Shown: in pieces, positions 20,029 to 29,193 of the stretch | Layout: the number at the start of each line of letters is the position of its first letter | Position numbering within the stretch: position 1 is the first letter of the stretch | Origin: Paenibacillus sp. URB8-2 | GTDB taxonomy: Bacteria > Bacillota > Bacilli > Paenibacillales > Paenibacillaceae | Reading direction: 5' to 3' | DNA: 64,000 nt | NCBI RefSeq assembly: GCF_013393385.1 | Contig: NZ_AP023239.1 | Location: 4,278,001 to 4,342,000, forward strand | The notes under the pieces: generated by a model | Told to the model about the DNA's origin: nothing | Seen by the model: only the letters and a program-made list of their open reading frames with translations | Databases searched by the model: none | Made by a program: the position numbers and the translations under genes

Positions 20029-20264
20029 ATCCATCCCTCATTTCTCAATGAATATTAAAGCCGATGATTAACCCTTTAATTTTAACGCAGCCTGCCGGGA
20101 AAAGCATCTTTATCCATTCTGAAAAAGAGGCAAAGAGGTCCGTCTACGCTCAAGTCCGCCTCTAACGGCTCTTCCCTATGACACCTAGAGACAACAGAAT
20201 CGCCAGCCAAAGACCGAACTGTCCTCTCCGATCCGCGCCGGGGGACATAGCCCATTAGCCATTG

Positions 20265-21254
20265 TCAAAACCGAAAAGACAACTGCTCGACCGGCGGCTC
20301 TCCGGCGATTTCAGCCAGATCGGGACGCCCCGGCTCTTCACCAGCGCGGTTCGCTCCTCTTGAGAGAGACCACTCCGGCGCGGCGCGGAATCTTGAAGCG
20401 TACTTGCGGTGCAGTTCATCCAGAAGCCGGGACATGTTCTCGCGATATCCCGCTTCGGCATAACTTCCGTCCGCATACATTCTCCGGTACCGCTCCAGAA
20501 CATCCGGGAACTGTTCTTTCAGCGTGCGGAAATACCAGCCTTTCACATCCGGGGAAAGGCGCAGCAGCGAAGTCATGACGGATTCCGCTCCCCGCTGCGC
20601 CGAGGCGGCGAACAGCGCTTCAAGCCCCTCAAGATCATCGTTCAGCAGAGGAAGGATCGGAGCGATGAACACGCTCGTCGCAATTCCCCGTTCCGCCAGC
20701 TTTTGGACCGTATCCAGCCTCTTGGAAGGGAGCGGCGATCCCGGTTCCAGCCTGCGCGCCAGTCTGTCATTCAGCGTATTGATGCTGATATTGACCGTTA
20801 GTGAACACATTTGCTCCAGGAGATCCAGGTCCCGCAGGATTAATGGAGAGCGGGTGGTCACCGAGGTGCGGATACCGTACTTGGCCAGCACCATCAGACA
20901 TTTTCGGGTCAGTTCCGTTCTGCCCTCAACCGGTTGATAAGGATCGGTTGCTGTCCCGATCACCACTTCGCCCAGCCCTTCTCGCATGGCTTCCAGATCA
21001 TGCCGGTGTCTGCGGGCCAGTCTCGACAGCTGTTCCTCCAGCGCTTCCGCCGCGTTCAACTTGAGCATAATATGGTTCTGGAATTCGTCGTCCGCCTTCT
21101 TGTCGATGAATCCCTGAAATCCTCTGGCATAACAGAAGCTGCAGCCATGCGCGCACCCCCGGTACGGATTGACCGACCAGCCGAAGGGCATTCGTTCCTC
21201 TTTTACCCGTGTCATTCCCGTCTTCGTTGTTACCGGTTCGTATGTCTTCGGCAT
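20265..21254 (-). CDS. SPL-like radical SAM protein (Rv2578c type)
   Basis: A 329-residue radical SAM enzyme. The [4Fe-4S] cluster motif is CAHGCSFCYARGF (CxxxCxxC) near residues 33-45. IGTATDPYQPVEGRTELTRK and SVTTRSPLILRDLDLL are hallmarks of the spore-photoproduct-lyase-like subgroup, many of which have no known substrate. Start at MPKTYEPV, with GGAGGGTGAGACA ahead; an ORF extension of 21 codons lacks a ribosome site. The N-terminal KTGMTRVKEERMPFGWSVNPY region matches that subgroup. Monocistronic. Not the true SplB: the CHRCYLQ-like region of SplB is absent. Confidence 0.82.
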   Translation of the reverse strand: MPKTYEPVTTKTGMTRVKEERMPFGWSVNPYRGCAHGCSFCYARGFQGFIDKKADDEFQNHIMLKLNAAEALEEQLSRLARRHRHDLEAMREGLGEVVIGTATDPYQPVEGRTELTRKCLMVLAKYGIRTSVTTRSPLILRDLDLLEQMCSLTVNISINTLNDRLARRLEPGSPLPSKRLDTVQKLAERGIATSVFIAPILPLLNDDLEGLEALFAASAQRGAESVMTSLLRLSPDVKGWYFRTLKEQFPDVLERYRRMYADGSYAEAGYRENMSRLLDELHRKYASRFRAAPEWSLSRGANRAGEEPGRPDLAEIAGEPPVEQLSFRF

Positions 21255-21349
21255 TGTCTCACCCTCCCGATAAGAACACCCGTTCCTATCATAACACATA
21301 GAGAGCTTCCCATACAATTAACACATTAAGGCTAAAAAGTTTCCACGCC

Positions 21350-21388
21350 AAAAAGCCCGACGGAAACAGTCCCGACGGGAGGCTCTTT
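21350..21388 (-). terminator. Possible terminator after the HipA-like pair
   Basis: Minus strand GAGCCTCCCG...CGTCGGGC followed by TTTTTGG. The stem has mismatches. It lies about 80 nt beyond the partner gene. Confidence 0.4.
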
Positions 21389-21468
21389 AGACGAAAGGGC
21401 AAACCGATATGATTAGATAATGAGAAGTCTGAAGGATGGCTTGGATGAGGAACATGGCTCCATATAAT

Positions 21469-21885
21469 TCAAGGATAAATCTCGTACCTTTCAGAGGTCG
21501 CAGAATCCTCCAACCCGAAAAAACTTATAATATCAGGACTACCTTTGATGCTTTTCAATTCATCCTCAGTCAAATATATAACATTATCAGTGGCTAGCTT
21601 TCCCTTGGTCCTTTTTAACAGTTCCCATGCATCATAGTGATCCAAACCATATTTACCCAAAATGTTTTGTATATCGGGGCGCCTTCTTGAGTACAAGCGT
21701 CTAGCTGCAATAGACGGCAACCCCCTTGATTTGATTGTTTGGTTAGGCCGTGGAATGTTATCTATTTCAAGGTTATATGGTTTAAAAATGTAATTGTTCC
21801 CATCTCGCTCTAACGTAGCGACTACCGTTATACTAAAACCCTTATCTCTTTTCTCTACGTTAACTGCGTACAGGATTTCGTTCAC
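21469..21885 (-). CDS. Small partner protein of HipA-like kinase
   Basis: A 138-residue protein whose start lies one base after the kinase stop, so the two are translationally linked. The first 50 residues are predicted beta-rich (KGFSITVVATLERDGNNYIF). The conserved-looking block is GLPSIAARRLYSRRRPDIQN followed by KYGLDHYDAWELLKRTKGKLATD. It resembles the N-terminal subdomain of HipA-like proteins, where an 'LL...G' segment precedes the kinase; this comparison is from memory and needs a profile search. No signal peptide or membrane segment. It could be an antitoxin-like regulator of the kinase or a structural subunit. Confidence 0.6.
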   Translation of the reverse strand: MNEILYAVNVEKRDKGFSITVVATLERDGNNYIFKPYNLEIDNIPRPNQTIKSRGLPSIAARRLYSRRRPDIQNILGKYGLDHYDAWELLKRTKGKLATDNVIYLTEDELKSIKGSPDIISFFGLEDSATSERYEIYP

Positions 21886-21886
21886 G

Positions 21887-22696
21887 TCATGTCATCTCCT
21901 TTAGAGTGTTTAATCGATGAGTTACTACATACTTAATATATCCAAGCAAATCATTATCAACCACACCGCTAAAGTTATGCATTACTGAACTTAGACTTTC
22001 TTCGGAAATCATGCAGCACATATCCAGATTTTCCTTAAAAGTTCTATGATCCGTTGCATGCAATACCTTCATTAAATCCAGATTTGTATAAACTGTTTTC
22101 CCATCAGATTTCAAACATCTGGAAATGGGATTGACGTACGCATTGGCATAAAACCTTTTTTTATTGCTGTATAGCGCTGGAATATCTTCTGGTTTCAGTC
22201 TATAGGATAAAGATGAGCCGTTATCATATACTGGTGCAAGAACACCATTAGCCAAAATCCCAAAATTTCTAGTATGTCGATCAAAATTGCCAATAAGATA
22301 ATCAATCATCAGCATGTGCTGAATTTCATTAAACGTTGTTGGGGATACCACCTTACGAAGCATCGTTAAGTCATAGCATCCCTTTTTGCGATTGGGGAAA
22401 AGAGCCAACTCATCATCCATTTCGAAGAAAGTGCCATGCTCAAGTGTGAAATCATAACATAGACATCCTAGGGCTCCATGGTATATCCCCATATCGGCTT
22501 TCATACATACCATACCGGCAAGAAAAAAGATATCACTAGCCAAACTCTCTACCCAGTAGTCACTATATGCATCTCTTTGGTATTTAAACAAACCACGCTT
22601 TTGATTATTAACCAACCATAATTTTCGATTAGCACCTGAAACAGGAATCTCTTCTACTTGCCAGGAGGAAAAATCCATCAGCTCATATATAACCAA
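21887..22696 (-). CDS. HipA-like serine/threonine kinase
   Basis: A 269-residue protein with the HipA/CtkA kinase core. An ATP-binding lysine lies in RGLFKYQR, the catalytic loop is MIDYLIGNFDRHTRNFGIL (HipA proteins have GNxDxHxxN), and the metal-binding Asp is in APVYDNGSSL. There is no DNA-binding HipB-like gene next to it; only the 138-residue partner follows. Base composition is more AT-rich than the flanking hem genes. Start is uncertain: the frame opens with TTG at 22694-22696 only three bases after GGAGG, while an ATA codon at 22688-22690 is at ideal spacing and the next ATG is 21 bases away. HipA proteins phosphorylate tRNA synthetases or elongation factors; the target here is unknown. 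Confidence 0.7.
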   Translation of the reverse strand: MVIYELMDFSSWQVEEIPVSGANRKLWLVNNQKRGLFKYQRDAYSDYWVESLASDIFFLAGMVCMKADMGIYHGALGCLCYDFTLEHGTFFEMDDELALFPNRKKGCYDLTMLRKVVSPTTFNEIQHMLMIDYLIGNFDRHTRNFGILANGVLAPVYDNGSSLSYRLKPEDIPALYSNKKRFYANAYVNPISRCLKSDGKTVYTNLDLMKVLHATDHRTFKENLDMCCMISEESLSSVMHNFSGVVDNDLLGYIKYVVTHRLNTLKEMT

Positions 22697-22716
22697 ACAC
22701 CTCCGACTATCGGTTT

Positions 22717-22725
22717 ATTATAGCA
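22717..22725 (-). promoter_or_regulatory. Extended -10 promoter of the HipA-like pair
   Basis: TGCTATAAT on the minus strand; no good -35. The predicted transcript would begin only about 10-15 nt before the TTG start. Confidence 0.5.
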
Positions 22726-22776
22726 TAAATTCGAAAGTGCCTTTTTAGTATTGATCATAACTACTGGTACATGTAT

Positions 22777-22819
22777 AGAAAAAGAAGCCGCCAATCTCAA
22801 ATACTCAGCGACTTCTTTA
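22777..22819 (-). terminator. Terminator of the hemAX-sirC-hemC-hemD operon
   Basis: Minus strand AGAAGTCGC...GCGGCTTCT followed by TTTTTC, 15 nt after the cobA/hemD stop. It separates the operon from hemB-hemL. Confidence 0.7.
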
Positions 22820-22833
22820 GACCCTTAATCCTT

Positions 22834-24375
22834 CTACTGCTCCTCCGCATTCCAGCGGCACAGCTCGCGAACCAGCGAGTCGATCGTGGCTTCCGCCGCC
22901 AGCAGTCCAGGCTTCAGCCCCGCTTCCACAGCCGTCTGCTCCGTGAGCGGGCCGATGCATGCAATCTTGACCTTCTCAAGCTGCGGCAGAGGATCTTCCA
23001 GCCCCATCCGCTTCAATACTTCGAGGAGGTTCTGCACCGTGGACGAGCTGGTGAAGGTGACGGCATGTATCCGTTCTTCCTCCAGCAGCTTCAATAACTC
23101 GATGTCATCTTCGCCGGTAACGACCGTCTCGTACGTGTCAATCTCCGTCACCGGCAGCCCCAGCTCCGCCAGCTTCTGCGGCAGCCAGTTCCGTGCAAGA
23201 TCGCCGCGCGGCAGCAGCACCTTTTGCCCGGGAAGCAGTTGCTCGCCGTATGCTTCGATCAGCCCTTCTAACTGGAAGCGGGCCGGCAGTTCCTCGGCGA
23301 TCAGACCGCGCTGCGCAAGCGCCGCCGCGGTTGCGGGTCCGACTGCGGCGATGCGGGCGCTGGACAAGCCGCGAATGTCCACTTTAAGCTCCGCCAGATG
23401 GCGGAAGAAGAACTCCACGCCGTTGACGCTCGTAAAGAATACCCAATCATATTCCGGAAGCTTTGACAGCGCCGAGGCTATCGCTTCCTTCTTCTCTTCG
23501 CTCTCAGGCATGACCGTTTCGATAACCGGGAATTCATAAGGCTCTCCGCCCAGGTCCTCTATCCGGTCCACCAGCTCACTCGCCTGGCTGCGCGCCCGGG
23601 TGACTAGAATCCGCTTGCCGAACAGAGGCCGTTCCTCGGCCCACTTCAGTTCTTCACGCTGCTTCACCACATCGCCGACGACGATAACGGCCGGCGACCC
23701 GAAATTCGCCGCCTTCACTTTCTCTTCAATATCGGCGAGTGTGCCAATCAGCGTCTCCTGCTCCGCGCGCGTCCCCCAACGCACCAGCGCCACCGGCGTC
23801 TCCGGCGAACGACCGTGCTTGATCAGATTGCCGCTGATATAGCCGATTTTGGCGACTCCCATCAGAAAGACCAGCGTGCCCGTCGCATTCGTCACTTTAT
23901 CCCAATGAATCGAGTGGTCCAGCTTGTCCGGGCTTTCGTGCCCGGTAATAATCGACACAGAAGACGCATAATCGCGGTGCGTGACCGGAATGCCGGCATA
24001 AGCCGGCACACTGATCGCCGATGTGATCCCCGGGACAATTTCGTAGGAAATGCCGTTTCTGCGGAGCAGCTCCGCTTCCTCACCAACCCGGCCAAAGATC
24101 GTCGGATCGCCGCCTTTTAATCGCACCACCGTCTTGCCCTGAAGCGCCAGATCGACGAGCAGCTGATTGATTTCCTCCTGCTTCATCGTATGCCGGTCCG
24201 GCAGCTTGCCCACATAAATCTTCTCTCCGCCGGGAGGCATCCATTTCAGCAGCCGGGGACTGGCCAGCCGGTCGTAAACCAGCACATCCGCCTTCTGGAT
24301 ACATTCCATGCCTTTAATCGTAATCAGCTTTGCATCGCCGGGGCCTGCGCCCACCAAATATACTTTGCCCGTCAA
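22834..24375 (-). CDS. cobA-hemD: Uroporphyrinogen-III C-methyltransferase / uroporphyrinogen-III synthase fusion
   Basis: A 513-residue bifunctional protein. Residues about 1-245 are a SAM-dependent tetrapyrrole methyltransferase (VYLVGAGPGDAKLITIKG, VRLKGGDPTIFGRVGEEAE, VVPGITSAISVPAYAGIP, TGHESPDKLD) that makes precorrin-2. Residues about 255-510 are HemD (RILVTRARSQASELVDRI, WVFFTSVNGVEFFF, AAVGPATAAAL, VTFTSSSTVQNLLE), which closes the ring to uroporphyrinogen III. The fusion is common in Paenibacillus and clostridia. Start is taken as TTG at 24373-24375, with AAGGGG nine bases upstream and five bases after the hemC stop. It directs flux at the branch between haem and sirohaem/B12. Confidence 0.92.
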   Translation of the reverse strand: MTGKVYLVGAGPGDAKLITIKGMECIQKADVLVYDRLASPRLLKWMPPGGEKIYVGKLPDRHTMKQEEINQLLVDLALQGKTVVRLKGGDPTIFGRVGEEAELLRRNGISYEIVPGITSAISVPAYAGIPVTHRDYASSVSIITGHESPDKLDHSIHWDKVTNATGTLVFLMGVAKIGYISGNLIKHGRSPETPVALVRWGTRAEQETLIGTLADIEEKVKAANFGSPAVIVVGDVVKQREELKWAEERPLFGKRILVTRARSQASELVDRIEDLGGEPYEFPVIETVMPESEEKKEAIASALSKLPEYDWVFFTSVNGVEFFFRHLAELKVDIRGLSSARIAAVGPATAAALAQRGLIAEELPARFQLEGLIEAYGEQLLPGQKVLLPRGDLARNWLPQKLAELGLPVTEIDTYETVVTGEDDIELLKLLEEERIHAVTFTSSSTVQNLLEVLKRMGLEDPLPQLEKVKIACIGPLTEQTAVEAGLKPGLLAAEATIDSLVRELCRWNAEEQ

Positions 24376-24380
24376 TCTCC

Positions 24381-25337
24381 TCAACCCCTTAGCTGTGACA
24401 AAATCTTCTCCGCACCTCTCACGGTCAACGCTTTCGCCACTTCTTCGCCCAGCCGCACCGGGTCGGTCCCGGTGCATGTCTCCTTCAATATCACGGCTCC
24501 GTCCGGCGTGCCGACCATGCCGGTAAGCGTTATGCTCCGGCCTTCGGCCGCCGCGCCATCCTCCCCACTCTTCGTAAGGGTCGCAAAAGCGCCAATCGGC
24601 ACCTGGCAGCCGCCATTAAGCACGCCGAGAAAGCGGCGTTCCGCCGCTACCGTGAGCGCAGTCTCTTCATCATTATACAATGAAAGCAGCTTCCGCAGCT
24701 CGGCATCGTCTTCGCGGCACTCAATCCCCAGCGCGCCTTGCCCTACGGCGGGAAGACACTCCTCCGGCGGCAGATAGGCCGTCACGCGGTCCTGCCAGCC
24801 CATCCGGGCCAGGCCCGCTGCCGCCAGCAGGATCGCGTCATACTCGCCGCTCTCGAGCTTCCGCAGCCTGGAGTCGATGTTGCCGCGCACCGGCTCGATG
24901 ACCAGATCCGGCCGCAGCGCAGCCAGCTGGCTGGAACGGCGCAGACTGCTTGTGCCGACTCGCGCTCCCTCAGGAAGGTCTGCTAGTGCCACACCCCCGC
25001 GTGAAATCAGGCAGTCCCTTGGATCAACGCGCCGAGGAACCGCGCCGTTGACAAGACCTTCGGGCAGCTCGGAGGGCATATCCTTCATGCTGTGCACAGC
25101 CATATCGATCTCCCGGTCCAGCATCGCCTGTTCAATTTCCTTGACGAACAGCCCCTTGCCGCCCACCTTGGACAGCGTAACGTCAAGGATGCGGTCGCCT
25201 TTGGTGACGATTTTTTTCACCTCGAATGTAAAAGAGAAACCGTGCTCCGCGCTCAGCCGCTTCAAATCGTCGATCACCTGGCCGGTCTGCGTCAATGCCA
25301 GCGCGCTTTGTCTGCTGCCAACTATAATCGTTCGCAT
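24381..25337 (-). CDS. hemC: Hydroxymethylbilane synthase
   Basis: A 318-residue porphobilinogen deaminase polymerising four porphobilinogens. [20 protein letters not shown] is the classic N-terminus. The substrate-binding run [13 protein letters not shown] and the [17 protein letters not shown] motif are intact, and the dipyrromethane-cofactor Cys is in [13 protein letters not shown]. Start at the ATG at 25335-25337, which restores the expected N-terminus; an open frame continues upstream into the sirC-type gene. It lies four bases after that gene's stop and five before cobA/hemD. Confidence 0.97.
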   Translation of the reverse strand: MRTIIVGSRQSALALTQTGQVIDDLKRLSAEHGFSFTFEVKKIVTKGDRILDVTLSKVGGKGLFVKEIEQAMLDREIDMAVHSMKDMPSELPEGLVNGAVPRRVDPRDCLISRGGVALADLPEGARVGTSSLRRSSQLAALRPDLVIEPVRGNIDSRLRKLESGEYDAILLAAAGLARMGWQDRVTAYLPPEECLPAVGQGALGIECREDDAELRKLLSLYNDEETALTVAAERRFLGVLNGGCQVPIGAFATLTKSGEDGAAAEGRSITLTGMVGTPDGAVILKETCTGTDPVRLGEEVAKALTVRGAEKILSQLRG

Positions 25338-25341
25338 TCTT

Positions 25342-25989
25342 TTATTCCTCCCGATGTTGTGCGATCCAGGTCCCGATCTGCTCCGAATCCCACTCTGTAA
25401 AGGTGCCCATCCTGATCTCATCCAGCACACTCAGTGTGCCCAGCCTCTTCAGCAGAGTTTTTCGAGCCTCCGGCAACGGTTCCCGCCGCTTGATTTCCTG
25501 CCGCATTTTATATAAAAAATCCAGATAAGCTTCGTACTCCTCGCCAAGCGTTTCCTCCAGCAGCTTCGTGATCTTCGCGGCGATGCCGGGACCCGAGCCC
25601 GAAGTCGATACCGCCACGGTCAGACGGCCCCGACGCAGCACGCCCGGCGTGATGAAACTTCCGGCTTCCGCATCGCTTCCCACATTGACCGGCACGCCCA
25701 GGCTGTCCACTTCCCGCGCCACTTCCACGTTCACCGCCGGATCGTCGGTTGCCGCATAGACGAGAAAAGCTCCTCGGGCATCCCCGGGAGCATAGATACG
25801 GTTCAGCCAGACAATGGATGCCTGTTCCGACAGCTCCGAGAGCTGCGGCGTCAGCGCAGGGCTGATTACCGTTACCGCTGCTCCTGCCTCCAGCAGCCCA
25901 AGCGTCTTGCGCTCCGCCACCTTCCCGCCTCCGACAACGACGCAGTGTTTTCCCCGCACATCCAGCATTACCGGCAAATATACAGCCAT
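25342..25989 (-). CDS. Precorrin-2 dehydrogenase (SirC/Met8-type)
   Basis: A 215-residue NAD-dependent dehydrogenase oxidising precorrin-2 to sirohydrochlorin on the way to sirohaem or B12. The Rossmann motif [20 protein letters not shown] near residues 14-33 and [19 protein letters not shown] are family signatures. [21 protein letters not shown] with the catalytic-site Ser/Asp region follows. The C-terminal helical domain (from about 150) is the dimerisation part; whether it also acts as a chelatase, as in yeast Met8p, cannot be told. Placed between hemX and hemC with gaps of 7 and 4 bases, which is common in Paenibacillus but not in B. subtilis. Confidence 0.88.
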   Translation of the reverse strand: MAVYLPVMLDVRGKHCVVVGGGKVAERKTLGLLEAGAAVTVISPALTPQLSELSEQASIVWLNRIYAPGDARGAFLVYAATDDPAVNVEVAREVDSLGVPVNVGSDAEAGSFITPGVLRRGRLTVAVSTSGSGPGIAAKITKLLEETLGEEYEAYLDFLYKMRQEIKRREPLPEARKTLLKRLGTLSVLDEIRMGTFTEWDSEQIGTWIAQHREE

Positions 25990-25996
25990 TGTCTAC

Positions 25997-26824
25997 TCAC
26001 TCTCCGCCCCAACGATGAAAATCAGACCACGAATTCAGCAAAAAATTAAGGATGATGAACCCGTAGCCCGAGACCGCCCAACGCGCCATGACAATCCCGC
26101 TGCGCCGGCCCGATCGTCTAAGTATAAGATAGCTTATGTAAATCCCGAGCCCGATAAGCGTGGACAGCACTTTTAAATCCTGAAACAGCGGCAGACGCCC
26201 TTCGGAGACAATCGAGATCCCGGCCACCACAAGCGACACCGCAAGCAGAGGCGTCCCGGCAAGCACCGATGTGTAAGCATACTTATCAAGGACTTCCAGA
26301 CTTGGCAGGCGACGGACCCGGTCATTCCATTTCTTGTGCTTCAGCCTGGCGTGCAGGAACAGGTACATAATCCCGAACACCGCACCCAGCGTCAGCGCAG
26401 CAAAGCTCAAATTGGCGAGAATAATATGCATAGCCAGCCAGCCGTGCACCGCTTTCCAGCTCTGAAGCGTATGATCCTCAGCCGTCAGCCACACCCGGTT
26501 TAGCAAAAAAGCGCTGAACCCTGCCACGCTGAGCAGCAGCACTGTGAACTCGGAACGCCTCATAAACGATTGGACCAGCGAAATCAGCACAATGGTGAAG
26601 GAGAACCAGAACAGGAAATCATACGGCGTAAAAATCGGCAACCCCCGCTCCTCGTAAAAGCGTATGCCAAGTCCGGCACATTGCAGCAGACCGACAAAGA
26701 CAAGAAGCCCTGTGCCTAACCGCTTCCGATCCGGACTCCGTTTCAGGCAATCCGAGAAATAAAACAGCAGGCTCAGGGCGTACAGCAGCAAGGCTGCGTC
26801 ATATATTCCATTCAGGTATTGCAT
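25997..26824 (-). CDS. hemX: HemX-like membrane protein (CcsA/cytochrome c assembly family)
   Basis: A 275-residue integral membrane protein with about eight hydrophobic segments. It belongs to the CcsA/HemX group: the conserved LAMHIILANLSFAALTLGAV and the C-terminal WAVSGYGFIILNFLLNSW regions fit. In B. subtilis HemX follows hemA and limits the amount of HemA protein. Here it follows hemA by 15 nt and precedes the sirC-type gene by 7. The WWD haem-handling motif of true CcsA proteins is not seen, supporting HemX over CcsA. Confidence 0.85.
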   Translation of the reverse strand: MQYLNGIYDAALLLYALSLLFYFSDCLKRSPDRKRLGTGLLVFVGLLQCAGLGIRFYEERGLPIFTPYDFLFWFSFTIVLISLVQSFMRRSEFTVLLLSVAGFSAFLLNRVWLTAEDHTLQSWKAVHGWLAMHIILANLSFAALTLGAVFGIMYLFLHARLKHKKWNDRVRRLPSLEVLDKYAYTSVLAGTPLLAVSLVVAGISIVSEGRLPLFQDLKVLSTLIGLGIYISYLILRRSGRRSGIVMARWAVSGYGFIILNFLLNSWSDFHRWGGE

Positions 26825-26839
26825 GCCGCTATCCTCCCA

Positions 26840-28228
26840 TTAGAGGCCAGCCGGAGCAAAAGCAGTCTTGGGCAGAGCGGCGTTTCCGCTGCCGGACGAA
26901 GGTTCGGGCGGTTTGCGGTTCCTCTCGGCAGCGGCGCTCCCGCCCTCCGATCCAGACTCCAGCCGATCCTCAAGCGCAAAGATCTTCGTAAAAAACTCAA
27001 GCGATTCATTCCCGTTCTTGTCGCCCGACATTTCTTTGATTACATTAATCGGGTCATGCATCATCTGGTTCACGATGCTCTTGGTCAGCCGGCGGATAAT
27101 CTTGCGCTGATGCTCATCCAGTTCAGGCAGCTTGTTGAACAGGCTGTCCAGCGTTTCTTCATGAATGGCATTTGATTTCTCCTGAAGCGCCCGGATGACC
27201 GGCTGCACGCCCAGCGTCTTGACCCAATGCTGAAAGCTGTCGCTCTCTTCCGCAATCAACCCTTCGATCTTCGCGGCTTCGCTGCGCCGCATTTCCAGAT
27301 TGCTCTCCACAATACCCTCCAAATCGTCGATATCGTACAAAAACACATTCGGAAGCTCAGACGCGGACGGATCAATATCGCGCGGAACCGCAATGTCGAT
27401 CATGAACAGCGGACGGGACGGACGGTTCTTCATGCTTTCCGCGATTCTACCAGCCGTAAGCACATAGCCTCCAGCTCCCGTCGAGCTGATCACAATATCG
27501 AACTCATACAGTCGCGAAGCCGCTTCTTCCAGTGTGCACGGACGGCCCGCGAACTTCTCCGCCAGCTCCGCCGCGCGCGCTAGGGTGCGGTTCGCCACAA
27601 CCACTTCCGCCGCTCCGCTCGCGTACAGATGCTTGACCGTCAGCTCGCTCATTTTGCCGGCGCCGAGAATCAGCACTTTTTTGCCGGTGAACATACCAAA
27701 GATACGCTTACCCAGCTCAACCGCCGCGTAACTAACGGATACCGCGCTCTCTCCGATCGACGTCTCACTGTGCGCCCGCTTGCCCACGGTTACCGCTTGC
27801 TTGAACAGCCGGTTGAACCACGTTCCCGTGACGCCTTCGCTCTGAGCAGTCAAAAAGGCGCTGCGAACCTGACCCAAAATCTGCGTCTCGCCGATCACCA
27901 TGGAATCCAGACCGCAGGTCACCCGGAACAGATGCCGGATCGCCTGCTCGTCCTCATATATATACATATGTTGTGTAAATTGCTCGCTCTTCACGCCAAA
28001 CCACTGCTCCATGAAGCTGCGGATAAAATGCCCGCACATCGGAAGACGGTCCACAACCACATAAATTTCCGTCCGGTTGCAGGTGGCGACAATGACCCCC
28101 TCCAGTACGCTCTTCGTCCGCATCAGTTGATGAAGCGCTGCCGGCAGGTCCTTCTCAGCAAAAGCAAACTGTTCCCTCACTTCGACAGGCGCTGTACGGT
28201 AGTTCAGGCCAACGGCGACGATGTGCAT
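26840..28228 (-). CDS. hemA: Glutamyl-tRNA reductase
   Basis: A 462-residue HemA, reducing glutamyl-tRNA-Glu to glutamate-1-semialdehyde, the first committed haem step. MHIVAVGLNYRTAPVEVRE is the expected N-terminus. The nucleophilic Cys is in VIVATCNRTEIYVV, and the NADPH fold has KVLILGAGKMSELTVKHL. The C-terminal dimerisation helices (DSLFNKLPELDEHQRKII) are followed by a Ser/Gly/Pro-rich tail unlike that of B. subtilis. Start at 28226-28228 with GGTGA eight bases ahead; an upstream in-frame ATG has no spacing for a ribosome site. First gene of the operon, with a PerR-type box over its promoter. Confidence 0.95.
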   Translation of the reverse strand: MHIVAVGLNYRTAPVEVREQFAFAEKDLPAALHQLMRTKSVLEGVIVATCNRTEIYVVVDRLPMCGHFIRSFMEQWFGVKSEQFTQHMYIYEDEQAIRHLFRVTCGLDSMVIGETQILGQVRSAFLTAQSEGVTGTWFNRLFKQAVTVGKRAHSETSIGESAVSVSYAAVELGKRIFGMFTGKKVLILGAGKMSELTVKHLYASGAAEVVVANRTLARAAELAEKFAGRPCTLEEAASRLYEFDIVISSTGAGGYVLTAGRIAESMKNRPSRPLFMIDIAVPRDIDPSASELPNVFLYDIDDLEGIVESNLEMRRSEAAKIEGLIAEESDSFQHWVKTLGVQPVIRALQEKSNAIHEETLDSLFNKLPELDEHQRKIIRRLTKSIVNQMMHDPINVIKEMSGDKNGNESLEFFTKIFALEDRLESGSEGGSAAAERNRKPPEPSSGSGNAALPKTAFAPAGL

Positions 28229-28393
28229 CTGCAAGTTCACCATCCTAGTCTTAATTCTTTGCTGTATATTAGCATTTGCATGTTCAGTCCGAAACAATCG
28301 GGTTTACCCATTTCATACATTCGCTACACACTATATAAAGTATATCACACAGACATAACGCTTCTTACTCATTTTTTTGAATACTTTATGAAA

Positions 28394-28430
28394 TTAGAAT
28401 AATTATAATGTAGGGAAAAGAATGGAGCAA
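28394..28430 (-). promoter_or_regulatory. hemA promoter overlapped by a PerR box
   Basis: Minus strand TTGCTC (28425-28430), 17-bp spacer, TATAAT (28402-28407). Overlapping the -10 is TTATAATTATTCTAA (28394-28408), which matches the Bacillus Per box TTATAATnATTATAA in 13 of 14 defined positions. In B. subtilis the hemA operon is a known PerR target, so peroxide-responsive repression is likely (inference). Confidence 0.8.
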
Positions 28431-28777
28431 GACAATCATAAAGATTTCATTATTTTCGCAAACGCGCAATAAAGTCCTACATCATGTACAATTTAATTCA
28501 ATTCAGCAAAAAAGTTCAAAAAAACATATCCACCTATGAGATTAAAACAACAAGGAAATTTTCCGGATGCGAATAATTGGTCAAGATCGCCAACAAGAAA
28601 ACAACATATTAAGGGCATAATTCCATTTGCAGATCAAATATATAACCATTTATGTAGGGTACTATTCGAGAAAGGATATGTATAATAATTATTTTCCGGG
28701 TCAAAAAACGACAAACATTACTTACGAACCAGCTTATAATTGGAGTAATATAGCAATCGGTAAGGAGAAATCGAATT
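28431..28777. other. AT-rich interval without a convincing gene
   Basis: AT-rich sequence upstream of the hemA promoter. No ORF with a good ribosome site was seen. It marks the left edge of the inserted surface-polysaccharide locus. Confidence 0.5.
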
Positions 28778-28939
28778 ATGCCCAACTACTATTTCAAAGA
28801 AATCTGGACCCCCTTAAAGCTGTTTCGGATCAGTTTCTTCCGTGATGATGAGGACCGCGTTTGGATTAAGTTTGGAACGAAGCCGCGGAGGTTGTTGCGG
28901 AGACAAGCGGCGGACAAGTCGGGTGGAGATGTTGTTTAG
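28778..28939 (+). CDS. Possible small basic protein (53 aa)
   Basis: A 53-codon frame with AAGGAG ten bases before ATG and a strong terminator 75 nt beyond its stop. The product begins MPNYYFKEIWTPLKLFRISF, continues with RDDEDRVWIKFG and ends in an Arg-rich stretch (KPRRLLRRQAADKSGG). I do not recognise it, and there is no signal peptide. The gene is on the plus strand, opposite to everything around it, between hemA and the polysaccharide locus. It may be a real small gene or the surviving end of a longer lost one. Confidence 0.45.
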   Translation: MPNYYFKEIWTPLKLFRISFFRDDEDRVWIKFGTKPRRLLRRQAADKSGGDVV

Positions 28940-29013
28940 AGGCTTAAGTTTGAGGTAGTTTCATTAGTGTAGTCCAGTTCTAATTGGCGGAAATGATAAG
29001 AGTTAGCGGAACC

Positions 29014-29042
29014 AGCCCTTGAACAAATCAAGGGCTTTTTTG
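29014..29042 (+). terminator. Terminator at the edge of the polysaccharide locus
   Basis: AGCCCTTGA-ACAAA-TCAAGGGCT followed by TTTTT on the plus strand, downstream of the small ORF. Confidence 0.85.
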
Positions 29043-29193
29043 GCTTTCATCATATTCCAACTCTGCTCATAACAATGATCATTATGAAAGTTAAAAAATG
29101 CAGATATGACATGAACCAACAGAACCACCAGACTAGTTGACTAGATCTATTATCTGACCTTACAATAATCCATTTTGTTCTGGTCATTTTACT

